Source: Syngnathus acus
Taxonomy: Eukaryota > Chordata > Actinopteri > Syngnathiformes > Syngnathidae
Reading direction: 5' to 3'
NCBI RefSeq assembly: GCF_901709675.1
Contig: NC_051097.1
Coordinates: 1,848,539 to 1,912,538, forward strand
Length of the DNA stretch: 64,000 nt
Shown here one piece after another: positions 34,301 through 58,568 of the stretch. Numbering within the stretch: the stretch's first letter is position 1; the number at the start of each line of letters is the position of its first letter. A program made the translations under genes and the position numbers. Under the pieces are notes generated by a model. That model was not told the origin of the DNA and made no database searches. It saw only the letters and a program-made list of their open reading frames with translations.

Positions 34301-35621
34301 CAAGTGAAAAGGAAGAATAGAGAAAAAAGGAAGGGTCTTTCTATTAATGAAGTGTAAATATTAGATTTAGGAACTGCAACACTTAGAAGACAATTAGAAT
34401 TGGAAGTCAAACATTTTCTTAGTAAGAATGTTGATTAATGCACCTGTTTTCTGAAGTCATACGAGTTCAAATGTTTACTTACAGGCTTTTCTTAAGAGGA
34501 TCCCATGAATAAATTTGCCCTTGTTTATGAAAACATAGGGAGAATTTTCCTTGCAGTGGCAAAATAACCATTCTGACTCCTCATTTTCGACTGGAATGGT
34601 GACACTAAGTGCTGACTCGTTGATCTTAGTGTACTGATTTCTTGGGATAATGGTCTGGGAAAGATTCCAGTACAGGTCATCTGATGTGGCTTCAATTGTG
34701 TCAATGATCACACATGTAGCTGTGAAGTTAGTTCCAATCTGTAGCACTGGAGACTGCGGTGTTATCACCAAATGGCTTCCAGTTTCTGAAATACAAATTA
34801 TAACTGTGATATTCAGCCAATAAATTTGACAGAATGCAAAACACTGCCAATAACATATCTATCTGTCTCTATGTAAAAAGTAATTGTACCCTGAAACTAA
34901 AATATAGTTGTCCCACTCTTGGCAGCAATAACTGAAATAAAAATTGAAATTTGTGATAAATAATTGTGAGTTGTTTGCATCACTCTAGACACTTTTCAAA
35001 TGTAACAGTAGAAATGCATGGTTATTGTACCTAACAAGGCTCAAAATAGGCAGATTTGTGTTGCAATTCGTGAGTCAAAACTTGCATTCTACACTTCAAA
35101 CTAACACATTAGTGATGTACGATAACTACCTACGGCTGCTCAATGATGGATAAAATCATAATTACAATTATTTTGTACAATATTAAAATCATGATTATTT
35201 ACACAATTGTGTTTTTGAAGTTAGAACAGGATTTATTAAACATGTTTAAAAAAAACACTCCGGTTAACAGTGTTGGTAATTTGGGATTTTGTTCAATATT
35301 AAAATACCGATTATGTTTCTGAAGTTGGAACAGCATTTATTGAACATGTTTAAAAAAATAATAAAAAACACTCCGGTTAACAGTGATGGGAAAGTTAATT
35401 TTCTACACAAACTAGTTGAAAGTTCAGTCCACAAATTTTAATGTTCCAAATTGCAAAGAATCAGGGGGTTTATTTGACACATTTTCACAATGTGGACCAC
35501 GCAGCAAGAGTGACGTAAACGGCACTTCAAAACATAAACTGTACAGACCTGCTGAGGACGAAGCCGAAGCCAAAAATGCAAGCACAAATAGCTGGAGCAT
35601 TCTTGCCGACACCATGGTCAT
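6778..35621 (-). CDS. il6st: Interleukin-6 signal transducer (gp130), 15 coding exons
   Basis: Type I membrane receptor subunit shared by IL-6-family cytokines; ligand-induced complexes activate JAK kinases, STAT3 and SHP2/ERK. Coding exons, 5' to 3': 35549..35621, 34483..34785, 33690..33837, 33406..33563, 31846..32000, 31596..31758, 31310..31392, 30729..30981, 29362..29532, 17962..18063, 13625..13768, 12851..12994, 8799..8895, 8362..8443, 6778..7386. All have AG/GT borders and compatible phases and total 2685 bases (894 codons plus stop; human gp130 is 918). Order: signal peptide 1..24, Ig-like D1 to about 125, cytokine-binding D2-D3 with CxW and WSNWS (319..323), fibronectin D4-D6, one membrane helix (about 639..661), Box 1, Box 2, di-leucine and tyrosine motifs. 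The tail ([32 protein letters not shown]) is diagnostic of gp130 rather than LIFR or OSMR. Introns at 8.9-12.9, 13.8-18.0 and 18.1-29.4 kb are swollen by transposons. Confidence 0.97.
7857..7900. repeat. hAT-type MITE terminus fragment
   Basis: CAGGGGTCACCAAGCCCTTG followed by AGGACCGGACCTGG matches the end of the palindromic element at 28340..28552. No opposite end is seen. Confidence 0.55.
8362..8443 (-). CDS. il6st: il6st exon: Box 1
   Basis: 82 bases encoding residues 665/666..692. It holds the membrane-proximal JAK-binding Box 1, [12 protein letters not shown], which matches the IWPNVPDPSKS context of mammalian gp130. The exon ends at AAAA|GTAAGG. Confidence 0.95.
8799..8895 (-). CDS. 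il6st: il6st exon: transmembrane segment
   Basis: 97 bases encoding PGEIE followed by a hydrophobic helix of about 23 residues ending LLCIY and the stop-transfer KKDV. This is the single membrane pass of the receptor. Borders CACAG|CACCAG and GATGT|GTAAG. Confidence 0.95.
9321..9677 (-). mobile_element. tRNA-derived SINE, family B (GGAT tail), copy 1
   Basis: On the minus strand the head carries a degraded box A (TGGTTAGCGCG) and box B region, followed by the body shared with the other B copies (GGAGTTTGCATGTTCTCC, GGTGTCCCCCGCCTACTGCC) and a short GGATGGA tail. It lies in an il6st intron in gene-sense orientation. Confidence 0.8.
10086..10713. mobile_element. Non-autonomous inverted-repeat element
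   Basis: The left end AGTGGCTACGTTTAGATAGAC and the right end (in reverse complement) AGTGGCTACGTTTACATGGAC are near-identical terminal repeats about 630 bases apart. The interior has no long frame. The superfamily is not clear from the ends. Confidence 0.6.
10975..12313 (-). pseudogene. Tc1 transposase interrupted by SINE insertion
   Basis: The frame opens at 12313 ([20 protein letters not shown]) with the helix-turn-helix pair and a GRPSKLS hook, then the DD34E catalytic core: WSDETK and QQDNDPKH lie before the break. The part after the SINE resumes at about 11210 with [14 protein letters not shown] (catalytic Glu) and ends at the stop near 10975. Both halves are open, so the SINE is the main visible lesion. 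It is about 340 codons without the insertion. Confidence 0.9.
11221..11536 (+). mobile_element. tRNA-derived SINE, family A, copy 1 (inside Tc1)
   Basis: The tRNA-like head has box A (GGCCTAGTGGTAGAGTGTC) and box B (GGTTCAAACCCC). The body includes GGATGGATTAAAATCACACG and the 3' tail is repeated TTTAATC. Comparison with Tc1 copy 2 shows the empty site CGTCTATTTGTG, giving at most a 3-base duplication (ATT). Confidence 0.88.
12851..12994 (-). CDS. il6st: il6st exon: second half of fibronectin domain D6
   Basis: 144 bases (residues about 585..633) ending NHSFTTQRY just before the membrane-proximal stalk. The fibronectin core Tyr and the [11 protein letters not shown] strand are present. Phase 1 at both borders, as in the preceding exon. 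Confidence 0.93.
13625..13768 (-). CDS. il6st: il6st exon: first half of fibronectin domain D6
   Basis: 144 bases encoding [20 protein letters not shown] and onward, ending at [16 protein letters not shown]. It aligns with mammalian gp130 around NGFIRNYTIFYR. Borders TTCCAG|CTCC and ATTCT|GTATGT. Confidence 0.94.
13828..15075. repeat. Two head-to-tail inverted-repeat elements of the 'TATAAnnCGC' group
   Basis: One left end begins at 13828 (TATATTTTCTGGATTATAAATCGC). A second, with the same following text (CATAGTTTGGCCGGGGG versus GATAGTTTGGCCGGGGG), begins at 14447. The shared right end AGTCCGGAAAATAAGGTAC is at 15057..15075. No coding capacity. Confidence 0.65.
15076..15170 (-). repeat. Dispersed repeat, uninterrupted copy
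   Basis: In reverse complement this stretch (GTGTGGCTTCTGCCACACAG to TTTTACGTA, including GATGAACCAATC) matches the two flanks of the LINE fragment at 18280..19500, so it acts as an empty-site comparison for that insertion. Confidence 0.55.
15837..17488. mobile_element. Inverted-repeat element with GCGCCTTATAGTGCG ends, host to a hAT insertion
   Basis: The left end ACGGTATTTTCCGCACTATT and the right end GTGCGAAAAATACGGTAT are inverted partners. Inside each end the short motif TATAAGGCGCAC is iterated in both orientations. The interior holds a ~260-bp tandem duplication (about 16085..16346 and 16347..16545) and a nested element at 16556..17325. Confidence 0.7.
16556..17325 (-). mobile_element. 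Nested hAT-like element with CAAGT arrays and a BED-finger exon
   Basis: The ends AGAGATGGGACCAAGTC and (inverse) GAAATGGGGACTCGAGTC are flanked by TGCATACC on both sides, an 8-base target duplication. The subterminal regions are dense in CAAGT/ACTTG steps. On the minus strand, ATG at 16963 begins a short frame with [17 protein letters not shown] and, after a one-base shift, [11 protein letters not shown] followed by GTAAGTG. This looks like the BED-type zinc-finger exon of a hAT transposase. No catalytic exon remains. Confidence 0.65.
17962..18063 (-). CDS. il6st: il6st exon: second half of fibronectin domain D5
   Basis: 102 bases encoding [19 protein letters not shown] and the strand ending VEAFLEER. 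It matches the CYLITVTPVYADG segment of human gp130. The flanking introns are 4.2 and 11.3 kb long because of transposons. Confidence 0.93.
18361..19425 (+). pseudogene. LINE reverse-transcriptase fragment (3' part)
   Basis: From 18367 the frame encodes [11 protein letters not shown], the YxDD catalytic motif of reverse transcriptase, then [19 protein letters not shown] and [21 protein letters not shown]. Coding is interrupted near 18744 and resumes after 19028, with [19 protein letters not shown] and [14 protein letters not shown] towards the C-terminus. It ends in a GAAGAAGAAGAA tail at about 19415..19427. This is a 5'-truncated, decayed LINE copy. Confidence 0.8.
18744..19027. repeat. Insertion within LINE fragment, LTR-like
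   Basis: A 284-base block starting TGTTAGGG and ending CTTGCA, with AATAAA near its end, separates the two halves of the LINE frame. This resembles a solo LTR, but I found no convincing target duplication. Confidence 0.35.
19881..21161 (+). mobile_element. Internally deleted hAT element
   Basis: The ends CAGACATGGGCAAACTACGG and (inverse) CAGGGGTGGGCAAACTTTTT are flanked by perfect 8-base duplications CTTTAGGG (19873..19880 and 21162..21169). The GC-rich subterminal GGCCCGCGGGCC is shared with the element at 21740. Only a stub of transposase remains. Confidence 0.9.
20262..20441 (+). pseudogene. hAT transposase stub (BED-finger N-terminus)
   Basis: 59 codons starting [20 protein letters not shown] and including [21 protein letters not shown]. 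They are homologous to the first 50 or so residues of the full transposase at 22059. The frame stops at TAA right after ATKEY, inside the zinc-finger, so it cannot encode a transposase. Confidence 0.85.
21740..24445 (+). mobile_element. Structurally complete hAT transposon
   Basis: The element begins CAGGCATGTCAAACATACGG and ends (in inverse) CAGGCATGTCAAACTCAGTT. The perfect 8-base target duplication GTATAGGG lies at 21732..21739 and 24446..24453. It is 2706 bases long, with one uninterrupted transposase frame. Perfect duplications and an open frame suggest a fairly recent insertion. Confidence 0.95.
22059..23993 (+). CDS. hAT-family transposase with BED-type zinc finger, intact
   Basis: 644 codons from ATG at 22059, in one exon. 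The N-terminus is basic (KKRKVD, NLS-like) and is followed by a BED-type finger ([25 protein letters not shown], shown here as a region at about residues 34..58). The RNase H-like core is visible at [20 protein letters not shown] (first Asp) and [16 protein letters not shown] (second Asp). The C-terminal dimerisation block, with catalytic Glu, lies at [20 protein letters not shown]. Proteins of this type are often annotated in fish as GTF2I repeat domain-containing protein 2-like. The perfect target duplications and terminal repeats show it to be a transposon gene rather than a host gene. It lies in an il6st intron on the opposite strand. Confidence 0.93.
   Translation: MALSKKRKVDTECRVFQEKWTENYLFREVSAKPVCLVCNQQVAVFKEFNIRCHYETHHKDKYDHLKGQIRKDEINKLVAGLKKQQSAFTRSRDIADGAVRASYIIANELVQASKPFADGEFVKTCMLKAAEVVCPEKRPAFANISLTRNTVADRVTELSSDLSSQLKEKIKSFIAFSIAIDESTDVTDIAQLAIFIRGVDETLTITEELLELVPINDTTTADDIFSALVGALDKVEADWSRAVSLATDGAPSMVGRKAGVATKFRDKIQTANGGQEFWAFHCILHQEALCCKTLQMDHVMSVVVKTVNFIRARGLNHRQFDSFLSDHDIHAGLPYHTDVRWLSRGAVLKRFFELRGEIGHFMEKGRPVKELQCKEWVQDLAFMVDITQHLNTLNTTLQGRNRVVTQYYDSISAFKMKLSLWETQLSSGDTTHFSCLTAVRPKAPDRPDLDKYKDNITDLLREFERRFQVFSELENKFGFFRSAFTVKPSDVPADIQLELIDLQCDSAMKDKFGSVGLDTFYQYLVPGYPKLTAMAAKVLSMFGTTYLCEQVFSVMNNNKTKQRSRLTNEHLNDIVKCAATQDLTPDIDALVKAKRCQVFRSQQQQVDCRSAVRERKKCDDTTFVCTHEYRSLKIRLIWFHIKDN
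24730..24765 (+). repeat. (GT)n microsatellite
   Basis: GT-rich run with minor interruptions, within a wider GTGTG-rich block 24640..24770. Confidence 0.8.
24880..25804. mobile_element. Inverted-repeat element with 'CCCATGTATAATGCGCA' ends
   Basis: The left end ACCGTTTTTTCCCATGTATA and the right end TATACATGGAAAAAAACGGT are inverted partners. The motif GCGCATTATACATGGG is repeated inside both ends. A SINE lies within it at 25421..25660. No transposase. Confidence 0.7.
25421..25660 (+). mobile_element. tRNA-derived SINE, family A, copy 2 (head missing)
   Basis: Begins CCCGGCCGGGTCATACC, i.e. just after box B of the full-length copies, so the tRNA-like part is lost. The remaining body matches copies at 11221 and 48665. 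Confidence 0.85.
26468..26525 (+). repeat. Fragment shared with the GC-rich minisatellite locus at 42495
   Basis: GATGAGAATGGCAAATG followed by AAAAGTAGCCGGGGGTCTGG matches 42498..42555 almost base for base. It lies just before Tc1 copy 2. Confidence 0.7.
26545..28160 (+). mobile_element. Tc1-like transposon copy 2
   Basis: 1616 bases from CAGTGCCTTGCGAAAGTATT to its inverse, with TA at both flanks and long inverted subterminal repeats. It is nearly identical to copy 1 at 10768, in the opposite orientation. It lies in the large il6st D5 intron. Confidence 0.94.
26926..27942 (+). pseudogene. Tc1 transposase with a single-base deletion
   Basis: The frame opens at 26926 with the same N-terminus as copy 1. 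It carries [14 protein letters not shown] and [18 protein letters not shown], so all three catalytic acidic residues (DD34E) are present. Near 27800, CGCTCTCATCC replaces CGCTCTCCATCC of copy 1. This one-base loss shifts the last 40 or so codons and ends the frame at 27879 instead of about 27942. Confidence 0.93.
28168..28792. repeat. Inverted-repeat element (TATAAGTCGC type), part 1
   Basis: Starts ACCGTAATTTTCGGACTAAA immediately after Tc1 copy 2. The interior (CATTAAATCCATCGATC..CCTTTGTCAACAA) is shared with 29010..29055. In reverse complement, the weaker run CACTCCNAATNNNNNAAATCC also resembles 14690..14730. It hosts a palindromic MITE at 28340. Confidence 0.6.
28340..28552. mobile_element. 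Palindromic hAT-type MITE
   Basis: The ends CAGGGGTCACCAACTCCGGT and its perfect inverse, with inverted arms of about 90 bases (CCTACAACAACACACCTGATT), form a long hairpin. The flanking 8-mers GCAACAAC and GGCTAAAC match poorly, so a target duplication is not clear. Confidence 0.8.
28793..28965. mobile_element. Short complete inverted-repeat element (173 bp)
   Basis: The left end ACCGTAATTTTCGGACTATA and the right end TATAGTCTGAAAATTACGGT are inverted repeats. GCGACTTATACTC occurs twice inside. It is the cleanest small member of the group in the window. Confidence 0.75.
29213..29343. mobile_element. Short inverted-repeat element next to an il6st splice donor
   Basis: Begins ACCGTAAGTCATGG and ends CTTATGGTGCGGAAAATACGGT. 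It carries the GCGCCTTATGGTGCGG variant. Its right end is 18 bases from the donor of the il6st exon 29362..29532. Confidence 0.6.
29362..29532 (-). CDS. il6st: il6st exon: first half of fibronectin domain D5
   Basis: 171 bases with [20 protein letters not shown] and DMDWQRE, matching the WVEWTTP..KKYILEW..DWQQE pattern of gp130. The donor AAAAG|GTAATT lies only about 18 bases from the end of a transposon at 29213..29343. Confidence 0.94.
29687..30607. mobile_element. Inverted-repeat element (TATAAACCGC type)
   Basis: The left end ACCATATTTTCCAGACTATA and the right end TATAGTCCAGAAATTACGG are inverted partners. Interior copies of GCGGTTTATA-like motifs occur near both ends. It lies between the il6st D4 and D5 exons. 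Confidence 0.65.
30729..30981 (-). CDS. il6st: il6st exon: fibronectin domain D4 body
   Basis: 253 bases encoding residues about 362..446, from [16 protein letters not shown] to GIPEKAL. It corresponds to the PPFEANGKILDYEVTL part of human gp130. Acceptor GACAG|AATCC; donor CTTG|GTAGGT. Confidence 0.93.
31310..31392 (-). CDS. il6st: il6st exon: D3/D4 junction
   Basis: 83 bases encoding [20 protein letters not shown] and QVKFICK, the start of fibronectin domain D4. The acceptor is TTATAG before GACCAACAAG. It is the only acceptor position that keeps the frame open. Confidence 0.9.
31596..31758 (-). CDS. il6st: il6st exon: D3 with WSXWS box
   Basis: 163 bases encoding residues 280..333. The class I cytokine-receptor signature WSNWS is at 31627..31641, followed by the linker TYED shared with mammalian gp130. 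Confidence 0.96.
31846..32000 (-). CDS. il6st: il6st exon: first half of D3
   Basis: 155 bases starting [14 protein letters not shown] and including LLINWKQP and LKYQIRYC, which match VKPNPPHNLSV, KLTWTNP and LKYNIQYR of human gp130. Confidence 0.94.
32433..32581. repeat. Decayed hAT-type palindromic MITE
   Basis: CAGGGGTGTACAAATTC on the left and GGTGACCCCTG on the right, with a degraded inner GACCATTTGAATCGTGTGTTG block like the element at 28340. Confidence 0.5.
32766..33135 (+). mobile_element. tRNA-derived SINE, family B, copy 2 (full length)
   Basis: The head GGCGGCTCGGTGGCGCACTG contains box A (TGGCGCACTGGGTAGCAC). Box B is GGTTCGATTCC. The body and a (GGAT)n tail follow. It is one of the best preserved copies here. 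Confidence 0.88.
33406..33563 (-). CDS. il6st: il6st exon: second half of D2
   Basis: 158 bases with the strand [20 protein letters not shown], matching the NIEVWVEAENALGKVTSD strand that ends cytokine-receptor domain D2. Confidence 0.94.
33690..33837 (-). CDS. il6st: il6st exon: first half of D2
   Basis: 148 bases starting [13 protein letters not shown] and containing FKCSWEP, the Cys-x-Trp motif of class I cytokine receptors. Human gp130 has PPEKPKNLSC and MRCEW at the same places. Confidence 0.95.
34483..34785 (-). CDS. il6st: il6st exon: Ig-like domain D1
   Basis: 303 bases (residues 25..125) with [20 protein letters not shown], close to ISPESPVVQLHSNFTAVCVL of human gp130. This Ig-like domain contacts a second cytokine in hexameric IL-6-type complexes. 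Confidence 0.95.
35170..35400. repeat. Tandem duplication of ~115 bp in il6st intron 2
   Basis: GAAGTTAGAACAGGATTTATT..CACTCCGGTTAACAGTG recurs as GAAGTTGGAACAGCATTTATT..CACTCCGGTTAACAGTG about 115 bases later. Confidence 0.7.
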
Positions 35622-35627
35622 AATGGG
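35549..35627 (-). CDS. il6st: il6st first coding exon: signal peptide
   Basis: ATG at 35621 opens [20 protein letters not shown] followed by SSSA, a standard secretory signal. Its phase-1 end (GCA G|GTCTGT) fits the Ig exon exactly. A second ATG at 35615 sits in a stronger start context (GACCATGG), so translation may start two codons later. The acceptor TTTCTCTTCATAG lies just upstream, so the exon begins at 35627 with six untranslated bases. Confidence 0.88.
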
Positions 35628-35817
35628 CTATGAAGAGAAATGGTCAGACATTTAATTTGCAGAATGTTGACGCCTTCCAACATTTACCGCTTCTGCGACT
35701 ACGTATATACAGAGACGTGTAGAGAGACGTCATAACTTCAGCCCTGACCATTTATAAGAAACGTATAATGTTATACGTTCGTACTCATTTATTTTTTAAC
35801 GTGATATTAATCCCTGA

Positions 35818-36035
35818 TGGTCCAACGCCGCGGCCTGAGTCGATTCCCGGTCAGGGAACCATATGCAGCCATTAGGGGTCTCCCCGAGTCCCAAGCTCTA
35901 GCAAATGCGTCAGGAAGGGCATCGTCGTAAAAAGTGTGCCAAAAATAACTTCTCTTGCGAACCATCTGGACAAAAAACGGATGTTTCGCTGTGGCGACCC
36001 CTGAGGTGAAAAGCCGAAAGGAGCCACCACTGACA
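35818..36035 (+). mobile_element. tRNA-derived SINE, family D
   Basis: The box B-like GTCGATTCCCGG is followed by the common fish SINE body text GTCAGGAAGGGCATCGTCG, ACCATCTGGAC and CGCTGTGGCGACCCC, ending GCCGAAAGGAGCC. The head is damaged. Confidence 0.65.
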
Positions 36036-36133
36036 GAAACATAAATGTTGATTTTGTGTAATCACCTCACCCCACTACCCCGTTAGCGCCATATTGTCTT
36101 CACGGTCGAACAGGGGAAAAAGGTAGTACTTAC

Positions 36134-36490
36134 CTAAATCGTGTCAGTATTAGTCCATGTACGATCTTACTATCTCATGAACGTTATTTGAGTCGAAAAA
36201 TTATTAAAACAAGTTGTGAACGTCCCATCTTTGAGTTCAGGTCTGCGCTACTGGCCGTACTAGGACCACCCATTTCCCGTCAAGGAAACATAGTGTCGTA
36301 AGCCCCATTAGATCTCACAAGTTACGGAGGGACAAACTACATATGAACGCTGAGGCTCTGGTAGTATATGGATCTGTTCGAAGCCCGATCACCGTGCTTT
36401 CTGATTCGTCATTATTACTGTCTGTCAATACTTCTGGCCAATCGCACGTTTAAGATTACACTTCCCATGGAGCGTTTTCCAGTAAGTCTC
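36134..36490 (-). promoter_or_regulatory. Predicted il6st non-coding first exon and promoter region
   Basis: The minus strand has a near-consensus donor, TTTAG|GTAAGTAC, at 36134, 507 bases upstream of the acceptor of the signal-peptide exon, and no long protein frame ends there. A GC-box-like GAGGCGGAG lies near 36485. Human IL6ST also starts with an untranslated exon. The exon start is not defined. Confidence 0.4.
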
Positions 36491-38214
36491 CGCCTCTGTT
36501 CCCACAGAAAAGGATATGGCAACAAAACAGTCCAGTAAATAATGATCTAAAGAGTTAAAGAATGATTTAGTAGCATAACCTTACATTCTCAAGGAATTAA
36601 TTTTCCTCCTACTGGTAGTAACATTCCGTTAGGCAAGACACAGCGTGGTTATATCTGAGACACAGTAGGGTGGCAATACATTTTGTGATTTTTATCTTTA
36701 AAGCAGTCCTTCTCGGAGAAGTTTAAGTTGTGGTGGATTCTCTTTGATGTTCTGCTGGTCTCCAAGATCAAACGGTGGATAGGTGGCTGGCTCAGGTAAG
36801 GAAAACTTCAGTGACACACGGCTGATTGGGGAAAGATTTTATTCAACCGATGTCAGAATTGAAGTGTCTCTCTAGCCAAAAAAAGAAGTCCCCCTGTCTT
36901 CTCCCGCCTTGGGTCTTATGCCCCGTGCCCCCCCTTACTCGGGCGCACGCACACGAGGGCTGCTGGATGTCCTCTGACCCCCCAGCCTGCCTTGTTGATT
37001 CTAACCAAATGGCCGATTCCTGTATCCTGGTGCCAGGCCCCATAAAATCCCATGCGCGCGTGCCCTAGTCACCTCTAAGCTTAGAAATGAAATATACATT
37101 GCATGAGACCTAAATAAAAATACACTACAAATATAATTTATTTTTTAATTTCAGGCAAAGTGATGCACTTGGAATCTGATCTGTTACAGACTAAAAACCA
37201 ATGTTAATAAAGTTATTCTTTGTTGTAAGTTGATCTTTGTTTTTTGTTTTCTTTCATGTTAATAAGGGTACAAGCATGGGGTGCGCGAAATGTTTTCTGT
37301 TCCATAGGGGGGCATCACAGAAAATAGGCTCCAGTACGCCAGCGACCCCCGTGGGGACAAGCACTACAGATAATGGATGGATGTATTTAGTGTTCCGATT
37401 GCTCTTTGAACGCACCTCATGTCAACGGCAGAACGCGAATGAACTTAAATAAAATAAAAACCCTTTCTAAAAATGGAAGTTGACTGACGCAAACGTGTGT
37501 TCATGTTTTTACTGAAAGCAAGCTGGTACTATCTGCCGTACGGCATCGGTTTCCGCTTTCCACTCAAAGCGTGCGTGCCCCGGCGGCAAGGGATACAGAT
37601 TTTTGCGGGGGTAACTACTTTGGCACGACACCTGTTTGTCCTTTGGAAAATATTGTACACACATCACTTGTGTCAAAATAACCAGCCCCAAAATGTGTGC
37701 AGCCATCTCTACTTAGGCCATAAAACAATTCGCCTTTCTACAGCTGATTTGAAAATAGCAAGAAATGTGCAGGGGTATTTAGTAATTAAATTAGAACGTA
37801 CAGAGGAGAAATGTTGATTAAAAGCAGAAACATGTTGCGGGTCATTGAATATCTCATCAGCAACTCTAAATTGAGGTGCAGCAGAGAAACAGCGCAGCAG
37901 CGGACTGACGACAGGTGGCGGCACACGGCTGGTTGCTTGCGGGGTGAGAACAGACAGGCAGGTAGGCAAGCAGAGGTCGTGGCGGCGGGCGTTGTCAAAG
38001 CAGACAGAGGCAAGCTGAGAGCGTGGTCAAGGACAGTCAATGGATCGGCCCAGGAGTTACTCGGAGAAAATCCACGCAGGCACGGGGAGAACAGGCAAAC
38101 ACCACACGGGAAGACTGCAGTCGTAATCCTGCACCTCTGAACTGGGAGGTGGGTGTGTTAATCATTTATACATTTCTTAAAACTAACCTTTAACAGGAAA
38201 GAAAAGTTACATTT
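36491..38214. other. il6st/tpm2 spacer
   Basis: No exon recognised. Fragments of SINE family B occur at about 37313..37381 (plus) and 38055..38120 (minus). A 36826..37068 open frame has no similarity that I recognise. Confidence 0.5.
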
Positions 38215-38233
38215 TCTTGAGCACATAAACATT

Positions 38234-38243
38234 TTTATTTATT
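38234..38243 (-). terminator. Candidate poly(A) signals for tpm2 (exon 9d)
   Basis: Two overlapping AATAAA hexamers on the minus strand about 135 bases after the 9d stop codon. This is the expected place for the end of the longest tpm2 transcript. Confidence 0.5.
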
Positions 38244-38376
38244 AGGTATCAACATTTCATGAAGCCTTTCAATTGGTTTCTGTGTGCATCTTGAAAATCC
38301 TTGTGTGTATGTTGATGTTTAAGTGGGATTCCATTGTACAGAGTGTGCACTGAAAGTTGTGGCTGGGAAAATCACG

Positions 38377-57132
<18,756 letters not shown>

Positions 57133-58540
57133 GTTTCCTCAGGTTTGTTGTACGGTTAGTCTAACAGAAACAGACTCAGCACGGTGTGAAGGGAGCAAGA
57201 GAGGACAGGAGAACCTGCGAGGTGGAAATCTTGAAGATGGAAAACCAACTGAGTGAGCCCCCACACTTTTTCCACTGTAGGGCCGCCTGTGGACCTTGCC
57301 CATATTTAGGCAATGACAGATGTCCATTCTATGTGTGTGACGCTGGATCCTGTCTGGTCTGCTTCGAGCCACAGTATGTTATTTTTTCTTCAAATTATTA
57401 TCATTTCATTTGATGTGTATGCGCCAACATGAAAAATAATGAACATCTTAGCAATGACATTGAATGAATTTGCATATACTAGTCAGGCAGACTTACTTAT
57501 ATTTACTTAGTTAGGTAACATCAATGCAAGTTAGAGTTTGCATATTCAAATTCCACCATTTTTATGGTCACTGTATATTCTTACCTATACTGTATTTTGG
57601 GTTACAGTAGCAGCTCAGCTTGAGATGCATCAAATGAAATAGTACTCGGGTGGAGGTGAACCTTAAAATGGCAGTATAGCTCAGTGTGGAAGGACTTGGC
57701 CTGCAGACCAGAATGTGGCGGGCTCTAGGACAGCTGCAGTTAAAAATATTGGTCATAAGTCTCTTTCAGAAATCGGTAGAGGTGTGGTTTGGATTGGATT
57801 GGAAAACTTGGCTCCAGAAACTACATAGGTGCCCTTACTGAACCCCAAGCAAGCTCTTTGATGGTGAAATATTGCTGTGCTGCTCTCTTCCATTTAAGTC
57901 ACCAACGGTTATCATATGTTCATTCTGTGTTTGATTGTCTGTTGCCACATTGGCTTACATTGTCTGTTGCCACATTGGCCAAGTGTAGTGCCGAAGTTCC
58001 GGGCACACAGATTGTTGCGTCCTTTCCCACACAGAGATGTTTCCATTCAAGATGTGAGTGTGTCACATTTAAAGGGAATGAAAGGAGCTGCTTTGTTTGG
58101 TCAAGAATAAAGGTTGTGTTCATGCCCACAACAGCGCAAGACACCCTTATTTTTCAAATACACTGGCTTATGCACGTCTGCAAAGTTACTGTCAGCCAGT
58201 CTAAACCGCCTCCAGCAGATCTAGCTAGATTTATGCTACGTGCCAGGCTGGATTTGCGCTGGTCATGAAAATAGAGACGCTTAAGTTTTAAATATGCTGC
58301 TGTCAAGGACAGTGTACTTCCATGATCATTGGGGGCCACATGGTGCACAGGAGGGGGGGGGGGGAATCTCTCTCTCTATGTTTTGTGACATTTTAAGACA
58401 TCCATTCAAATGTTATGAAAAGATGATCAAAAAGAAAACTGGCCAAGAGGCCAACCAATAGCAACACTGAAGGACGTCCATGCCCCGCTACATTCGGAGC
58501 TAACTGACACTATATGTGTCAATGTGGGCAAGAAAATGGA
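57133..58540 (-). promoter_or_regulatory. tpm2 5' flank between tpm2 and tln1
   Basis: Upstream region of tpm2 exon 1a. No further exon was recognised. The sequence immediately before the ATG (CTGAGGAAACATGG) is a plausible 5' UTR, but I could not fix a transcription start or a TATA box. Open frames at 57789..58268 have no recognised domain. Confidence 0.4.
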
Positions 58541-58562
58541 GATAGTGCCAATGAAAACTGTT

Positions 58563-58568
58563 TTTATT
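58563..58568 (-). terminator. Candidate poly(A) signal for tln1
   Basis: AATAAA on the minus strand about 1.1 kb after the tln1 stop codon. It would leave about 1.4 kb between the genes. Confidence 0.3.

Noticed and set aside
6778-35621. LIFR, OSMR or CNTFR identity for the receptor gene
   Set aside because: The [21 protein letters not shown] and [10 protein letters not shown] tail motifs and the Ig-D2-D3-three-FN3 layout are those of gp130; CNTFR has no cytoplasmic tail.
35424-35621. 65-codon secreted peptide gene
   Set aside because: The signal peptide is real but belongs to il6st: the donor after codon 24 fits the Ig-domain exon in phase, and the read-through is intron.
37497-38140. Open frames in the il6st/tpm2 spacer
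   Set aside because: Overlap SINE fragments and each other on both strands, with no recognisable domain.
57789-58268. 159-codon open frame upstream of tpm2
   Set aside because: No domain, no splice context and no codon pattern; overlapping frames of similar length on both strands.
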